Assembly: GCA_022775905.1 (NCBI GenBank)
Contig: JALFJX010000021.1
Span: 1 to 64,000 of the forward strand
Direction: 5' to 3'
DNA: 64,000 nucleotides
Source of the DNA: Methanobrevibacter sp.
GTDB lineage: Archaea > Methanobacteriota > Methanobacteria > Methanobacteriales > Methanobacteriaceae
Of this stretch, positions 31,145 to 39,846 are shown piece by piece. The position numbers were made by a program, and so were the translations under genes. How positions within the stretch are numbered: position 1 is the stretch's first letter; each line of letters begins with the position of its first letter. The notes under the pieces were generated by a model. The model saw nothing but the letters and a program-made list of their open reading frames with translations. It was not told the DNA's origin and did no database searches.

Positions 31145-32365
31145 ATGCAATATAGATTAATTAAAAAAACAGGGGATGAAATTTCACCTCTTGGTTTTGG
31201 TGCTATGCGTTTACCATTAAAAAACGGTAAAATCGATAGAGCTGAAGCCCAAAAACTTATTTTTCATGCAATTGATAATGGAATTAATTTCATTGATACT
31301 GCTTATTTATATGGGGACAGTGAAACTTTTCTCGGTGAAATTTTACCTGACATAAGATCTAATGTTAAAATATGTACTAAATTATCTGCAATTAATGTCA
31401 GAAAGTATGATGATATGGAACCTCTTTTGGATGAACAATTGAGGAGACTTAATATTGATTGTATTGATTATTATTTGATTCATAGTGTTGATTTAAAAAA
31501 TATGAATCGATTATTAAAAAGGGATTTAATCAAATTCATTGAAAAAGCAAAATCTGATGGTAAAATAAAACATATTGGATTTTCATATCATGGACCTAAA
31601 GAGGAATTCCGGGATGTTGTGGATTGCTATGACTGGGAAATTGTAATGGTACAATATAATTATTTTGATGAAAATATTCAAGCCAGTGTTGAAGGAATTG
31701 AATATGCTGCTTCAAAAGGAATGGGTATTCTTGTAATGGAACCTTTAAAAGGAGGAATCCTTGCGGGTAAGATGCCTGAAGAAGTAGAAAAAGTTTTTAG
31801 AAAATCTAATCCAAATAAAAGTAATGCACAGTGGGCATTGGAATGGGTTTTAAATAATCGCAATGTTACTTGTGTTTTATCAGGTATGAATAATTTTGAA
31901 CAATTGAATGAAAATTTGGATGTTGCAAGAAGAACAACACCTATGTCAATGTCTTTTGAAGAATTGGAAACAGTTGAACTTGCTAAAAGAGTAATGAGAA
32001 ATTCATTAAAAATCAATTGTTCTACATGCGGATATTGTATGCCTTGTCCTCAAGGTGTAAACATTCCCGAATGTATGAAAATATATAATGAAAAGTTTTT
32101 ATTTAATCATAAAGGTTTCATAAATCCTTCTCTAATGGACTATTATCAATATGTTTATGGTATAATGGGAAGTAGTGGTAATGCAGGTAAATGTAATGGA
32201 TGCGGTAAGTGTTTAAGAAAATGTCCTCAAAATTTGGATATTATTGCAGAACTTGAAAAAATTAAAAGGGAATTTGAATTTCCTGGTGTCAAATATTTGT
32301 TCTTCTTTGTTAGACACGTTGGTTTTCCTATTTACAAATTTTTTGTTAAATTATTAAATAAATAA
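31145..32365 (+). CDS. Aldo/keto reductase with C-terminal ferredoxin-like domain
   Basis: A 406-residue protein. Residues 1-290 form an AKR barrel with DTAYLYGDSE, KLSA and YLIHSVD supplying the Asp, Tyr, Lys and His sites. The C-terminus carries cysteine motifs CSTCGYCMPCPQGVNIPEC and CNGCGKCLRKCPQNLDI, consistent with one or two 4Fe-4S clusters, so electrons may come from ferredoxin rather than only NADPH. This fused type is common in anaerobes and methanogens; substrate unknown. It is intact, unlike the other reductase at 1.7 kb. Confidence 0.9.
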   Translation: MQYRLIKKTGDEISPLGFGAMRLPLKNGKIDRAEAQKLIFHAIDNGINFIDTAYLYGDSETFLGEILPDIRSNVKICTKLSAINVRKYDDMEPLLDEQLRRLNIDCIDYYLIHSVDLKNMNRLLKRDLIKFIEKAKSDGKIKHIGFSYHGPKEEFRDVVDCYDWEIVMVQYNYFDENIQASVEGIEYAASKGMGILVMEPLKGGILAGKMPEEVEKVFRKSNPNKSNAQWALEWVLNNRNVTCVLSGMNNFEQLNENLDVARRTTPMSMSFEELETVELAKRVMRNSLKINCSTCGYCMPCPQGVNIPECMKIYNEKFLFNHKGFINPSLMDYYQYVYGIMGSSGNAGKCNGCGKCLRKCPQNLDIIAELEKIKREFEFPGVKYLFFFVRHVGFPIYKFFVKLLNK

Positions 32366-32436
32366 TTTAATTTACTATTTTTTTATAAACTATATTATTA
32401 TATATTTTAAAAATAAATTACTATTAAGGTGAAAAA

Positions 32437-32646
32437 ATGAAACTCGAAGAATTATTAGCACCATGTCCAAAATGTGGTTCAAAAGATAAAATAGCTCACA
32501 GAAAAATGTTAGATAATCACAGAGCTCACGCAGAAATGGATACTGTAAAATGTGAAGAATGTGGTTATATTTTCTTCGTAAACGATAAAATGGACGAAGA
32601 TGAGAAAAAACAATTATTAAATGAATTAAACAAAATCTACGGTTAA
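32437..32646 (+). CDS. Cys-rich peptide, likely radical SAM modification target (TIGR04165-like)
   Basis: A 69-residue peptide with four cysteines in two pairs (CPKC at 10-13, CEEC at 39-42), a His/Arg-rich middle (HRKMLDNHRAHAE) and a charged helical end. The size, cysteines and position one base before a SPASM radical SAM gene match what I recall of the TIGR04165 Cys-rich peptides found beside TIGR04083 radical SAM enzymes in methanogens. It could be a ribosomally made, modified peptide or simply a zinc-ribbon partner protein. The start ATG has GGTGAAAA upstream; a TATA element (TATTATATATTTT) lies near 32392. Confidence 0.7.
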   Translation: MKLEELLAPCPKCGSKDKIAHRKMLDNHRAHAEMDTVKCEECGYIFFVNDKMDEDEKKQLLNELNKIYG

Positions 32647-32647
32647 A

Positions 32648-33775
32648 ATGACATTCCATGTAATGATTATTCCTACCCTAAATTGCCCATCAAGATGCAA
32701 ATACTGTTGGGGTTCTGAAAATAAAAAAGAAATGATGGGCCTTGACATTATTGATCATATTATAACTTGGTTAGATGATTTTAGGGATGATAAAGTTCAT
32801 TTCACTTTCCATGGTGGTGAACCACTTCTTGCAGGTTATGATTTTTACAAAATGGCTTTAGAAAAATTGTCTGCATTACCTAATCTCGAAGGATTTTCTC
32901 TTCAAAGTAATATTTGGCTTTTAACTGATGAATTAATTGACTTGTTCGTCAAATACAATGTTGTTGTAAGTACAAGTATTGATGGACCAAAAGAAATCAA
33001 TGATTATCAAAGGGGAGAAGGTTACTTTGACAAAACAATGGCAAGATATGAAGCTGCTAAAAACAAGGGAATGAGAATTAACTTTGTTTTAACTGTAACT
33101 GATTATTCAAAGGATTTTTCAGATGAATTATATGATTTCTTTAAAAATGAAAAAATGAACCTTAAAATTCACGCAGCTTTGCCGTCTTTACGCGGAGACA
33201 ATGCAGATCCATGGGCACTTGAACAGAAAGAACATGGAAAACTCCTAATTGAATGGTTGGATAAATATCTCTATGATTTGGATAAATTTTCCATTATGGA
33301 TTTGGATCATATCTGTAAAAGTTCACTTAGAAGAAGAGGAACATTGTGTACATTTGCAGATTGTATTGGAACTACTCTTGCTGTAGGTTCTGATGGTTCA
33401 ATCTATCCATGCTATAGATTTGTTGGAATGTCTGATTATGTTTTGGGAAATGTCAGTGATAATCCAAGTTTTGATGATTTAAAAGAGTCTGATGCTTGGG
33501 TGAAACTTCAGGAATTTAGAGATTACGTTGATGAAAACTGTAAAAAATGCAAACATGTTAAATATTGTGAAGGAGGATGTCCATACAATGCTATTGTTGC
33601 ATATCAGACACCTAAAGCAGTTGATCCTCAATGTACTGCATATAAAATGATATTTGATGAAGTTTCAAAAAGAATGAACAAGGAATTTGCTCGTTCAGCA
33701 TTTGGTTTGGGTAGTCCAACACCTAGAAAAGAAGGGGATGCTTTTAGCATAATGGATTTGGCTATGAAGCATTAA
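32648..33775 (+). CDS. Radical SAM/SPASM peptide-modifying enzyme (TIGR04083-like)
   Basis: A 375-residue radical SAM enzyme. The cluster motif CPSRCKYCWG (residues 14-23) binds the SAM-reducing 4Fe-4S cluster; FHGGEPLL follows at about 58-65. The C-terminal SPASM region has cysteines in LCTFADC, IYPCYRFVG, CKKCKHVKYCEGGCPYNA and DPQCTAYK for auxiliary clusters. Such enzymes install thioether or other cross-links in peptides. It starts one base after the Cys-rich peptide stop, so the two are translationally coupled, making the peptide the obvious substrate candidate. No transporter or protease gene follows. Confidence 0.85.
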   Translation: MTFHVMIIPTLNCPSRCKYCWGSENKKEMMGLDIIDHIITWLDDFRDDKVHFTFHGGEPLLAGYDFYKMALEKLSALPNLEGFSLQSNIWLLTDELIDLFVKYNVVVSTSIDGPKEINDYQRGEGYFDKTMARYEAAKNKGMRINFVLTVTDYSKDFSDELYDFFKNEKMNLKIHAALPSLRGDNADPWALEQKEHGKLLIEWLDKYLYDLDKFSIMDLDHICKSSLRRRGTLCTFADCIGTTLAVGSDGSIYPCYRFVGMSDYVLGNVSDNPSFDDLKESDAWVKLQEFRDYVDENCKKCKHVKYCEGGCPYNAIVAYQTPKAVDPQCTAYKMIFDEVSKRMNKEFARSAFGLGSPTPRKEGDAFSIMDLAMKH

Positions 33776-33805
33776 ACCTTCAATATTTTTTTTAAAATTC
33801 TTTTA

Positions 33806-34038
33806 AGTAATACTTAGTATATAAATAAATTAAAAAAAAGTAATAATTTTTTTATATGTGTTGGAATAAATTATTAATTGTAATACTTGGTATTTAAATA
33901 AACTCAAAAAAAGTAATACTTTTTTGGTTGTTTGGTATTTACTGGATTGATTTTTTAATAGTTTTAAATTTTGGAATTTCTATTGAAAATTTTTTGAGTA
34001 ATACTGAGTATTTAAATAAATTCAAAAAAAGTAATATT
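33806..34038 (+). promoter_or_regulatory. Three repeated promoter/operator units upstream of metal P-type ATPase
   Basis: Three imperfect copies of a 42-43 base unit lie at 33806-33848, 33880-33922 and 33997-34038. Each has a palindrome (AATAC-TTG-GTATT in copy 2, AATAC-TGA-GTATT in copy 3, nearly so in copy 1). This merges into a TATA box (TATTTAAATAAA), then an A-run, then a second AGTAATA half-site about 20 bases further on, near the expected transcription start. Operator halves flanking the TATA box and start site imply repression that blocks TBP or polymerase. A metal-responsive regulator is inferred from the gene controlled. Confidence 0.75.
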
Positions 34039-34052
34039 TAGAGGTGTTTTGT

Positions 34053-36101
34053 GTGATAGATGAAATAACTGATTTTCTATTTGGATTAAAAATGACCATT
34101 ATCTCTGGTATATTTTTATTGATTGCAGTTATTTTTATGATTTTTGGAGTTAACACTCCAATTTATTTAAACCCTGCATGGGGTACAGTAATAATAAGTG
34201 GTATTCCAATGTTAACATTGGCAATGTCAAGATTAATTCGTGAAAAATGGATCTCATCAGCACTCTTGATTGCAATAGCTATGGTTGCATCACTTTTAAT
34301 CGGAGAGGTATTTGCTGCAGGTGAAGTTGCATGGATTATGGCATTAGGTGCTCTTCTGGAAGATTGGACAGTTGAAAGAGCTAAAAAAGGTTTAAGAAAT
34401 CTTATTAATTTAACTCCACAAACTGGTAGAAAAATCACTAATGGTCATGAAGAAATAATTGCAGTTGGTGAAATTGAAATAGGTGATATCTTAAGAATTC
34501 TTCCAGGTGAAAGTGTACCTGTTGATGGTGAAATTGTGATTGGTACTTCATCACTTGATCAATCAATCATGACTGGTGAGTCATTACCTATTGATAAGGA
34601 AGTTGGAGATGAAGTATTCTGCGGTACTATGAATCTTTATGGTGCTATTGATATTAAAGCAACTAGTTTGGGTAAAAATTCATCACTTCAAAAATTAATT
34701 GATCTAGTAAAATCAGCTGATGAAAAACAAGCTCCAACACAAAGAATTGCTGATAAATGGGCTACAATCCTTGTTCCTGTAGCATTATTAATTGCTATTG
34801 TTGCATGGATTGTTACAAGTAATATTGAAAGGGGAGTAACTGTTTTAATTGTATTCTGTCCATGTGCATTAATACTTGCAACACCAACAGCAATTATGGC
34901 AGCTATTGGTCAAGCAACTAAATATGGTGTGCTTATTAAATCTGGTGAAGCACTAGAAACTCTTGGTGGATTAAATACATTGGTATTTGATAAAACTGGA
35001 ACTTTAACTTATGGTAATTTGGAAGTTTCTGATGTCATATCATTAAGTGACGATTTGACTGATGAAGATTTACTTAAAATAACTGCTTCATGCGAGAAAT
35101 TAAGTGAACATCCCTTGGCTAAAGCTATTGTTAACAATGTAAAAGAATTAAAAATTGATATTGAAGAACCAAATGAATTTAAAATGTATCCTGGTAAAGG
35201 AGTTACATGTATAAATTCTTATGGTAGGGTATATGCAGGAAACTCAAAATTCTTAAGGGAGAATGGTATTAATATAAATGTTGACAATTATTTGGACATA
35301 TTAAAACATGAAGGAAAAGCTTCAATCATTGTCGCATTAAATAATGAAGTCATTGGATTGATTGGTTTATCTGATGTAATTCGTGAAGATTCTAAAAATA
35401 TGATTGATAAATTACATGAGTTAGGTGCTGAAACTATATTACTCACAGGAGATAACACAGAAACTGCTAATTATTTTGCCACAAAAGTTGGAATTGGTAA
35501 AGTTTATGGAAATTTACTTCCTCAAGAAAAACTTGATTGGATTGAAAAACTTAAAAAAGAAGGTAAAAATGTTTGTATGATTGGTGATGGTGTAAATGAC
35601 GCACCTGCTTTAAAAACTGCAGATGTTAGTGTTGCAATGGGTTCAGTTGGAAGTGATGTGGCTATTGAAGCAGCAGATATTGCTCTTTTGGGTGATGATA
35701 TAGGAAAAATTTCATATCTTAAAAAACTATCAAACTCCACATTATTTACAATTAAGGCAAACATTGCAATTTCCATGACAATCAATACTGTTGCAATAAT
35801 TTGTTCTGTATTAGGTTTATTAAATCCAGTTACAGGTGCTATTGTTCATAATGCAGGATCTTGTCTTGTTGTTTTAAATGCTGCATTACTTTATGATAGG
35901 CACTTTGATGATTCAATTAAGAAAATGGATATTGAAAATGTAGAGCACTCTCATTATCATTTCCATAATGATGGGGAACATTCACATTCCCATGAACATG
36001 TTCAGATACTTGATGAAATCAAAACTGATAATGGAATCAAACATATGCATGCTCACAAACATGCATTATCTAGAAGAAGTTGTGAACTTCATCACAAATG
36101 A
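34053..36101 (+). CDS. Heavy-metal P1B-type ATPase with His-rich C-terminal tail
   Basis: Metal-exporting membrane ATPase of about 682 residues. The transmembrane metal motif CPC (269-271, FCPCALILATPTA), phosphorylation site DKTGTLT (Asp313), HP motif SEHPLAKAI and hinge GDGVNDAPAL are all present. There is no N-terminal HMA domain. Instead the last 60 residues are very His-rich (EHSHYHFHNDGEHSHSHEH, HMHAHKH), a probable metal buffer. The last helix reads HNAGSCLVVLNAALL, not the copper-type pattern, so Zn, Cd, Co or another divalent metal is more likely than Cu. GTG at 34053 is preferred with GAGGTG upstream. Controlled by the triple operator upstream. Confidence 0.9.
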   Translation: MIDEITDFLFGLKMTIISGIFLLIAVIFMIFGVNTPIYLNPAWGTVIISGIPMLTLAMSRLIREKWISSALLIAIAMVASLLIGEVFAAGEVAWIMALGALLEDWTVERAKKGLRNLINLTPQTGRKITNGHEEIIAVGEIEIGDILRILPGESVPVDGEIVIGTSSLDQSIMTGESLPIDKEVGDEVFCGTMNLYGAIDIKATSLGKNSSLQKLIDLVKSADEKQAPTQRIADKWATILVPVALLIAIVAWIVTSNIERGVTVLIVFCPCALILATPTAIMAAIGQATKYGVLIKSGEALETLGGLNTLVFDKTGTLTYGNLEVSDVISLSDDLTDEDLLKITASCEKLSEHPLAKAIVNNVKELKIDIEEPNEFKMYPGKGVTCINSYGRVYAGNSKFLRENGININVDNYLDILKHEGKASIIVALNNEVIGLIGLSDVIREDSKNMIDKLHELGAETILLTGDNTETANYFATKVGIGKVYGNLLPQEKLDWIEKLKKEGKNVCMIGDGVNDAPALKTADVSVAMGSVGSDVAIEAADIALLGDDIGKISYLKKLSNSTLFTIKANIAISMTINTVAIICSVLGLLNPVTGAIVHNAGSCLVVLNAALLYDRHFDDSIKKMDIENVEHSHYHFHNDGEHSHSHEHVQILDEIKTDNGIKHMHAHKHALSRRSCELHHK

Positions 36102-36217
36102 TTTTTTCTTTTTTTATTCATAAATTCTATTTAAAACCATCATGATAAATCGTTAACATTTATAAACTATACATGACATAAATTAATAATATTATTAATT
36201 ATTTGAGGGGATTAAAT

Positions 36218-37120
36218 ATGTTAACATCTGTTCAAAAGGAAATTTTACAAACCTTAATTAATTTATACCAATCATCTAATGGTAAATCTATTAAGGGAGA
36301 AGATATTGCTGAGGTTATGGGAAGAAATCCTGGAACAATCCGTAATCAAATGCAATCATTAAGAAGTTTAGGTCTAGTTAAAGGTGTACCTGGTCCTAGA
36401 GGAGGATATAAACCAACTATAGAAGCTTATCATTCTTTAAATATCACAGTTTCAGATCAAGATTCTAAAGTGCCTATATTTAAAAATGGAAAAAGAGTTG
36501 AGGATATTACTGTTGCAAAAATTGAATTTACTAGTGTTCCACAGCCTAGTGAATGTGAAGCTGCAATTAAAGTTTTAGGAAGTATTAAAGATTTGACTTT
36601 AGGGGATACTATTAGTATTGGGCCAACTCCTGTAAACAATTTAGGAATTCTTGGAACAATTGTTGGTCGTGATGATATGAATAATATCCTTTTACTTGAT
36701 ACTAAAACCATTAGAAGTATTCCAAAACAAACTGTTGGTGAAATTGCAAGCCGTGATGTAATCTCTTTTAAAATGAATTGCACAATAAAAGATGCAGCAA
36801 AAAAAATGGTGGAACATGACATTGATGGTGCTCCTGTGATGAAAGATGGAAAAGTAGTTGGAGTATTTACATTATCTGATCTTGTTCGTACAATAGCTGA
36901 GGATAAAGAAGAGTTCACTGTCAGTGAATTAATGTCAACAAGCCTTATAATTGTTAATGAAGATTTAAAAATAGCTAATGCAATTGAAGTAATGCTTAAA
37001 AAGTCAATTTCCCGATTGATTGTTGCGGACAATAATCAAGACTTGCTTGGAATTGTTACAAGAACAGATTTAATAAATATCATTGCTAATTTAGATCAAT
37101 TCCCAATAATTACAAATTAA
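36218..37120 (+). CDS. HTH and CBS-pair transcriptional regulator
   Basis: A protein of about 300 residues. The N-terminal winged helix (QKEILQTLINLYQ, then GEDIAEVMGRNPGTIRNQMQSLRSLGLVKGVPGPRGGY) is followed by a middle domain of about 100 residues and two CBS domains (NCTIKDAAKKMVEHDIDGAPVM and DLKIANAIEVMLKKSISRLIV). CBS pairs bind adenine nucleotides or SAM, so the protein may sense energy or methylation status; this is family knowledge, not visible directly. ATG at 36218 is preferred over the TTG at 36203 because GAGGGGATT is the ribosome-binding site. 17 bases before the deoxyhypusine synthase gene. Confidence 0.85.
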   Translation: MLTSVQKEILQTLINLYQSSNGKSIKGEDIAEVMGRNPGTIRNQMQSLRSLGLVKGVPGPRGGYKPTIEAYHSLNITVSDQDSKVPIFKNGKRVEDITVAKIEFTSVPQPSECEAAIKVLGSIKDLTLGDTISIGPTPVNNLGILGTIVGRDDMNNILLLDTKTIRSIPKQTVGEIASRDVISFKMNCTIKDAAKKMVEHDIDGAPVMKDGKVVGVFTLSDLVRTIAEDKEEFTVSELMSTSLIIVNEDLKIANAIEVMLKKSISRLIVADNNQDLLGIVTRTDLINIIANLDQFPIITN

Positions 37121-37137
37121 TTTTTAAGTGATTTTTA

Positions 37138-38061
37138 ATGAAAGTTAACCAAATTAATGTAGAAAGTAATATGAGTGTATCAGATTTAATTGATAATTTC
37201 GATGCATCAGGTGTTTTAGGTGCAGGTAGAGTCGCTCGTGCACGTAATATTTTAGTTGATATGATACAAGATGATGATATGAATGTTTTCATGAGTCTTG
37301 GAGGTCCTTTAATACCTGGGGGTATGAGGAATGTCGTATCAAAAATGATTAAAGAAGGGCATGTTAATTTAATTGTATCAAGTGGGGCTAATCTAACACA
37401 CGATCTTGTTGAAGCATTTGGTGGTGCTCATTATCGTCATGAAGGAAAAGATGATGAAGAATTAAATGAAGAGGGCATAGGTCGTATTGCTGATATTAAT
37501 GTTGGTTCTGATGATTTTACTATCTTTGAAACTGAAATAACTAAAGTATTTGAGAAAATAGCTGCTAAAAAAAGTGTTATTTCAATTCAAGAATTATTAT
37601 ATGAAATAGGTCTTTTAGTTGAAGATGAAAACTCATTCATCGCAAGTGCTTCAAGAAATAATGTCCCTATTTTTGCTCCAGGAATTATTGATTCAATGAT
37701 TGGGTTACAACTATGGATTTTCTCACAAGACCATGATTTTACAATAAGTGCTGCAGGTGACATGCCATACTTATCAGATATTGTATTCAGTTCACAAAAA
37801 GTTGGTGCAATCCTTTTAGGGGGAGGCCTTACTAAACATTATACATTAGCATCTAATGTAATTACAGGTGGTCTTGACTCCGCTATTCAAATTACAATGG
37901 ATAGGCCTGAAGCAGGTAGTTTAGGTGGTGCACCGCTTGAAGAAGCAAAATCATGGGCTAAAGCTAAATGTGGATCTAATCTTGCAAGTGTTGTTGGAGA
38001 TGTTACAGTTATTTTCCCATTAATCTATGCATCTGCATTAGATAAAATAAACAGTGATTAG
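37138..38061 (+). CDS. dys: Deoxyhypusine synthase
   Basis: Transfers the aminobutyl group of spermidine to a lysine of aIF5A, the first step of hypusine formation. 307 residues. NAD-binding and active-site features: SLGGPLIPGGMRNVV, VSSGANLTHDLVEAFGG, PIFAPGIIDSMIG and the catalytic lysine in GGGLTKHYTLASN (Lys233). A typical archaeal single-copy gene. The next gene starts directly at its stop (TAG-ATG), so they are coupled. Confidence 0.93.
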   Translation: MKVNQINVESNMSVSDLIDNFDASGVLGAGRVARARNILVDMIQDDDMNVFMSLGGPLIPGGMRNVVSKMIKEGHVNLIVSSGANLTHDLVEAFGGAHYRHEGKDDEELNEEGIGRIADINVGSDDFTIFETEITKVFEKIAAKKSVISIQELLYEIGLLVEDENSFIASASRNNVPIFAPGIIDSMIGLQLWIFSQDHDFTISAAGDMPYLSDIVFSSQKVGAILLGGGLTKHYTLASNVITGGLDSAIQITMDRPEAGSLGGAPLEEAKSWAKAKCGSNLASVVGDVTVIFPLIYASALDKINSD

Positions 38062-38589
38062 ATGGATTATATTATTTTAGCAATATTATTTTTATTGTCT
38101 GGATTTTTCATGAAATATTCGGATGATTTGTTTGATGATAATAATGATTTAAAATTTGCTAGTGTTTTTGGTGTTTTATGTGCAATTACATCCGCTTCTG
38201 CTACAATTTATAGTATAGAGGCAGCATATATTTTTATAGCTATTTTAATTGGTAATTTAATAGCTTTTAAAGTGGATGGAATACATCATATTATAACATT
38301 GGCTTTATTTGTTTTGATATGTCTCATATTTGGAATTCCAGAATTGAGTTATGTTGTCCTGTTAATTTGTATATTGGCTGCTCTTGGTGATGAAGTTGGA
38401 CATGAATTAATATCAAAAGTTACAGATAACCAATTCTTAAATCTATTTTTTGAATATAGGTTTGTAATGAAAGTTGTAATTTTACTTTTAGCTATTAGCG
38501 GTGTATTCAGTATTTGGATATTTTTATGCTTCTTATCCTTTGAAATAGCTTATTTAATTGCAGAAATTATTTTTGAAAGATTAAATTAA
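38062..38589 (+). CDS. Polytopic membrane protein, unknown function
   Basis: A 175-residue protein with about six hydrophobic helices. Charged residues lie in or near the membrane: KYSDDLFDD after helix 1, KVDGIHH mid-protein and GDEVGHE before helix 5. Such embedded acids recall prenyltransferase-like or transport proteins, but I do not recognise the family. Its ATG directly follows the deoxyhypusine synthase stop codon. Confidence 0.65.
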   Translation: MDYIILAILFLLSGFFMKYSDDLFDDNNDLKFASVFGVLCAITSASATIYSIEAAYIFIAILIGNLIAFKVDGIHHIITLALFVLICLIFGIPELSYVVLLICILAALGDEVGHELISKVTDNQFLNLFFEYRFVMKVVILLLAISGVFSIWIFLCFLSFEIAYLIAEIIFERLN

Positions 38590-38636
38590 AAAAAGAAGTT
38601 AAAAAAAGAATATTAAAATTCTTTTTATTTTTATTT

Positions 38637-38883
38637 TTATTCGCCGAGTTCTACACCCATTTTAGCTGCCACTCTAGCGATGAGAACGGTTACAATAACA
38701 GCAACGATGGTTACAACGATAGCGTAAATGAATAAACTAGGAAGTGCATCTCCAGTACCGATAACGGATTCAATTAATTTTTGAATTGCATCGTTCCAAG
38801 CTAAAACCTGCTACGAATGCGAATGCAGTAGTGTTTAATCCTAAGATGGTTTCCATGATTAATTTTGTTACTTCGTTAGACAT
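38637..38883 (-). pseudogene. DUF5654-like small membrane protein with one frameshift
   Basis: Reading the minus strand from the ATG at 38883: MSNEVTKLIMETILGLNTTA, then FAFVAGF, after which the frame is lost. The expected continuation (AWNDAIQKLIESVIGTGDAL, then a hydrophobic helix ending in ARVAAKMGVELGE) is readable one base over and ends at the TAA at 38637-38639. The shift lies at the run of four A/T at 38803-38806, which should have three. The rebuilt protein of about 81 residues with two membrane helices fits the DUF5654 family. A single homopolymer change could be a sequencing error. Confidence 0.75.
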
Positions 38884-38966
38884 AAATTTTCACCCCATTT
38901 TAAATTTTTGTTTCATATTATAAAAACAATTTAATTTTCATCTGTTTTACTTAAAATAGTTTAGGT

Positions 38967-39614
38967 CTATTCTAATGATTCAATTAAATTTTTGCATGCA
39001 TCCTTTGGATCTTCTGCTTCATAGATGCTTCTTCCAACAATGATTGCATTTGAGTATTCAAGTGTTTTTTTACCGTCTCCACCTTGTTTTCCGACTCCTG
39101 GGGAAATTATGTATGCATGGTCTCCAACAATGTTTCTTATGTCAGATAATCTATCGAGTCTAGTCGCAGGTGCAACATAGTTTGTAATTCCCATGTCTAC
39201 TCCCATTTGAGCGATTGCATCGGCATTTTTTTGTAAAAACATCTTAGCACCGGGGTGGGACATTTCGGTAAGTAAGAATAATTCTTTTTCATGTTTGTTT
39301 GCCATATCAAGACATGCTTGAACACTGTCTGTACCGACAAAACCATGGCAGATTATTGCATCTGCTCCTGCTTTAAATGTTTCATCACATATTTTGGAGT
39401 TTGTTGCATCGATATCTGCTACTTTAAAATCACAGATTACTTTAAATCCGAATTGATTTTTTAATTTATTTATAATTTCAAGACCTTCGGATAATGCTAA
39501 TGGATAACCGATTTTTATTGTGTCAATATACTCTTTAATTGAATCACAAATTTCAATAGCTTCACTTTCACTCATTACGTCGAGTGCTAAAATTAAGTTG
39601 TTTTTAATATTCAT
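38967..39614 (-). CDS. pyrF: Orotidine 5'-phosphate decarboxylase
   Basis: Final step of UMP synthesis. About 215 residues from the ATG at 39614, which gives the usual archaeal start NIKNNLILALDVMSE; an upstream in-frame ATG at 39662 would add 16 residues unlike the family. Catalytic Asp-Lys-Asp-Asp arrangement in CDFKVADIDATN; phosphate loop PGVGKQGGDGKKT and IIVGRSIY. Divergent from cbiM across a 232-base region holding both promoters. Confidence 0.93.
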   Translation of the reverse strand: MNIKNNLILALDVMSESEAIEICDSIKEYIDTIKIGYPLALSEGLEIINKLKNQFGFKVICDFKVADIDATNSKICDETFKAGADAIICHGFVGTDSVQACLDMANKHEKELFLLTEMSHPGAKMFLQKNADAIAQMGVDMGITNYVAPATRLDRLSDIRNIVGDHAYIISPGVGKQGGDGKKTLEYSNAIIVGRSIYEAEDPKDACKNLIESLE

Positions 39615-39804
39615 GTTATCTACTTTGTTGAATTTTTTATTAAAATTTATATGTTTTTGCACTAATTATTTTGTGAATTTTATTACTTTTATACAAAATC
39701 CTAGTGTAAAGTATTATTAATATTTATATATGATAATGTATATATTATTATTATCAATAAAACTTTATTTTATTTTAATTATAATTAAGTTTTTATTGAG
39801 TAGT

Positions 39805-39824
39805 TTATCAAATTATTTTGATAA
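39805..39824 (+). promoter_or_regulatory. Leader hairpin before cbiM
   Basis: TTATCAAA and TTTGATAA form perfect 8-base arms around TTAT, ending eight bases before the TTGGAGGAAA ribosome-binding site of cbiM. A TATA-like TTTATATATG near 39723 would place the hairpin in a 5' leader of about 95 bases. It may be an operator or an RNA element controlling cobalt uptake. No cobalamin-riboswitch consensus is visible. Confidence 0.4.
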
Positions 39825-39846
39825 TTTTATTTGGAGGAAATTATTT

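Noticed and set aside
33806-34038. Insertion-sequence remnants or CRISPR array
   Set aside because: The repeats are imperfect, unevenly spaced and each contains a TATA box; no transposase or spacer pattern.
39663-39846. Cobalamin riboswitch before cbiM
   Set aside because: No B12-box-like GC-rich consensus; only a short AT-rich hairpin is present.
39730-39846. N-terminal extension of CbiM from an upstream ATG
   Set aside because: It would bury the Met-His metal-binding N-terminus and include the leader hairpin and ribosome-binding site.
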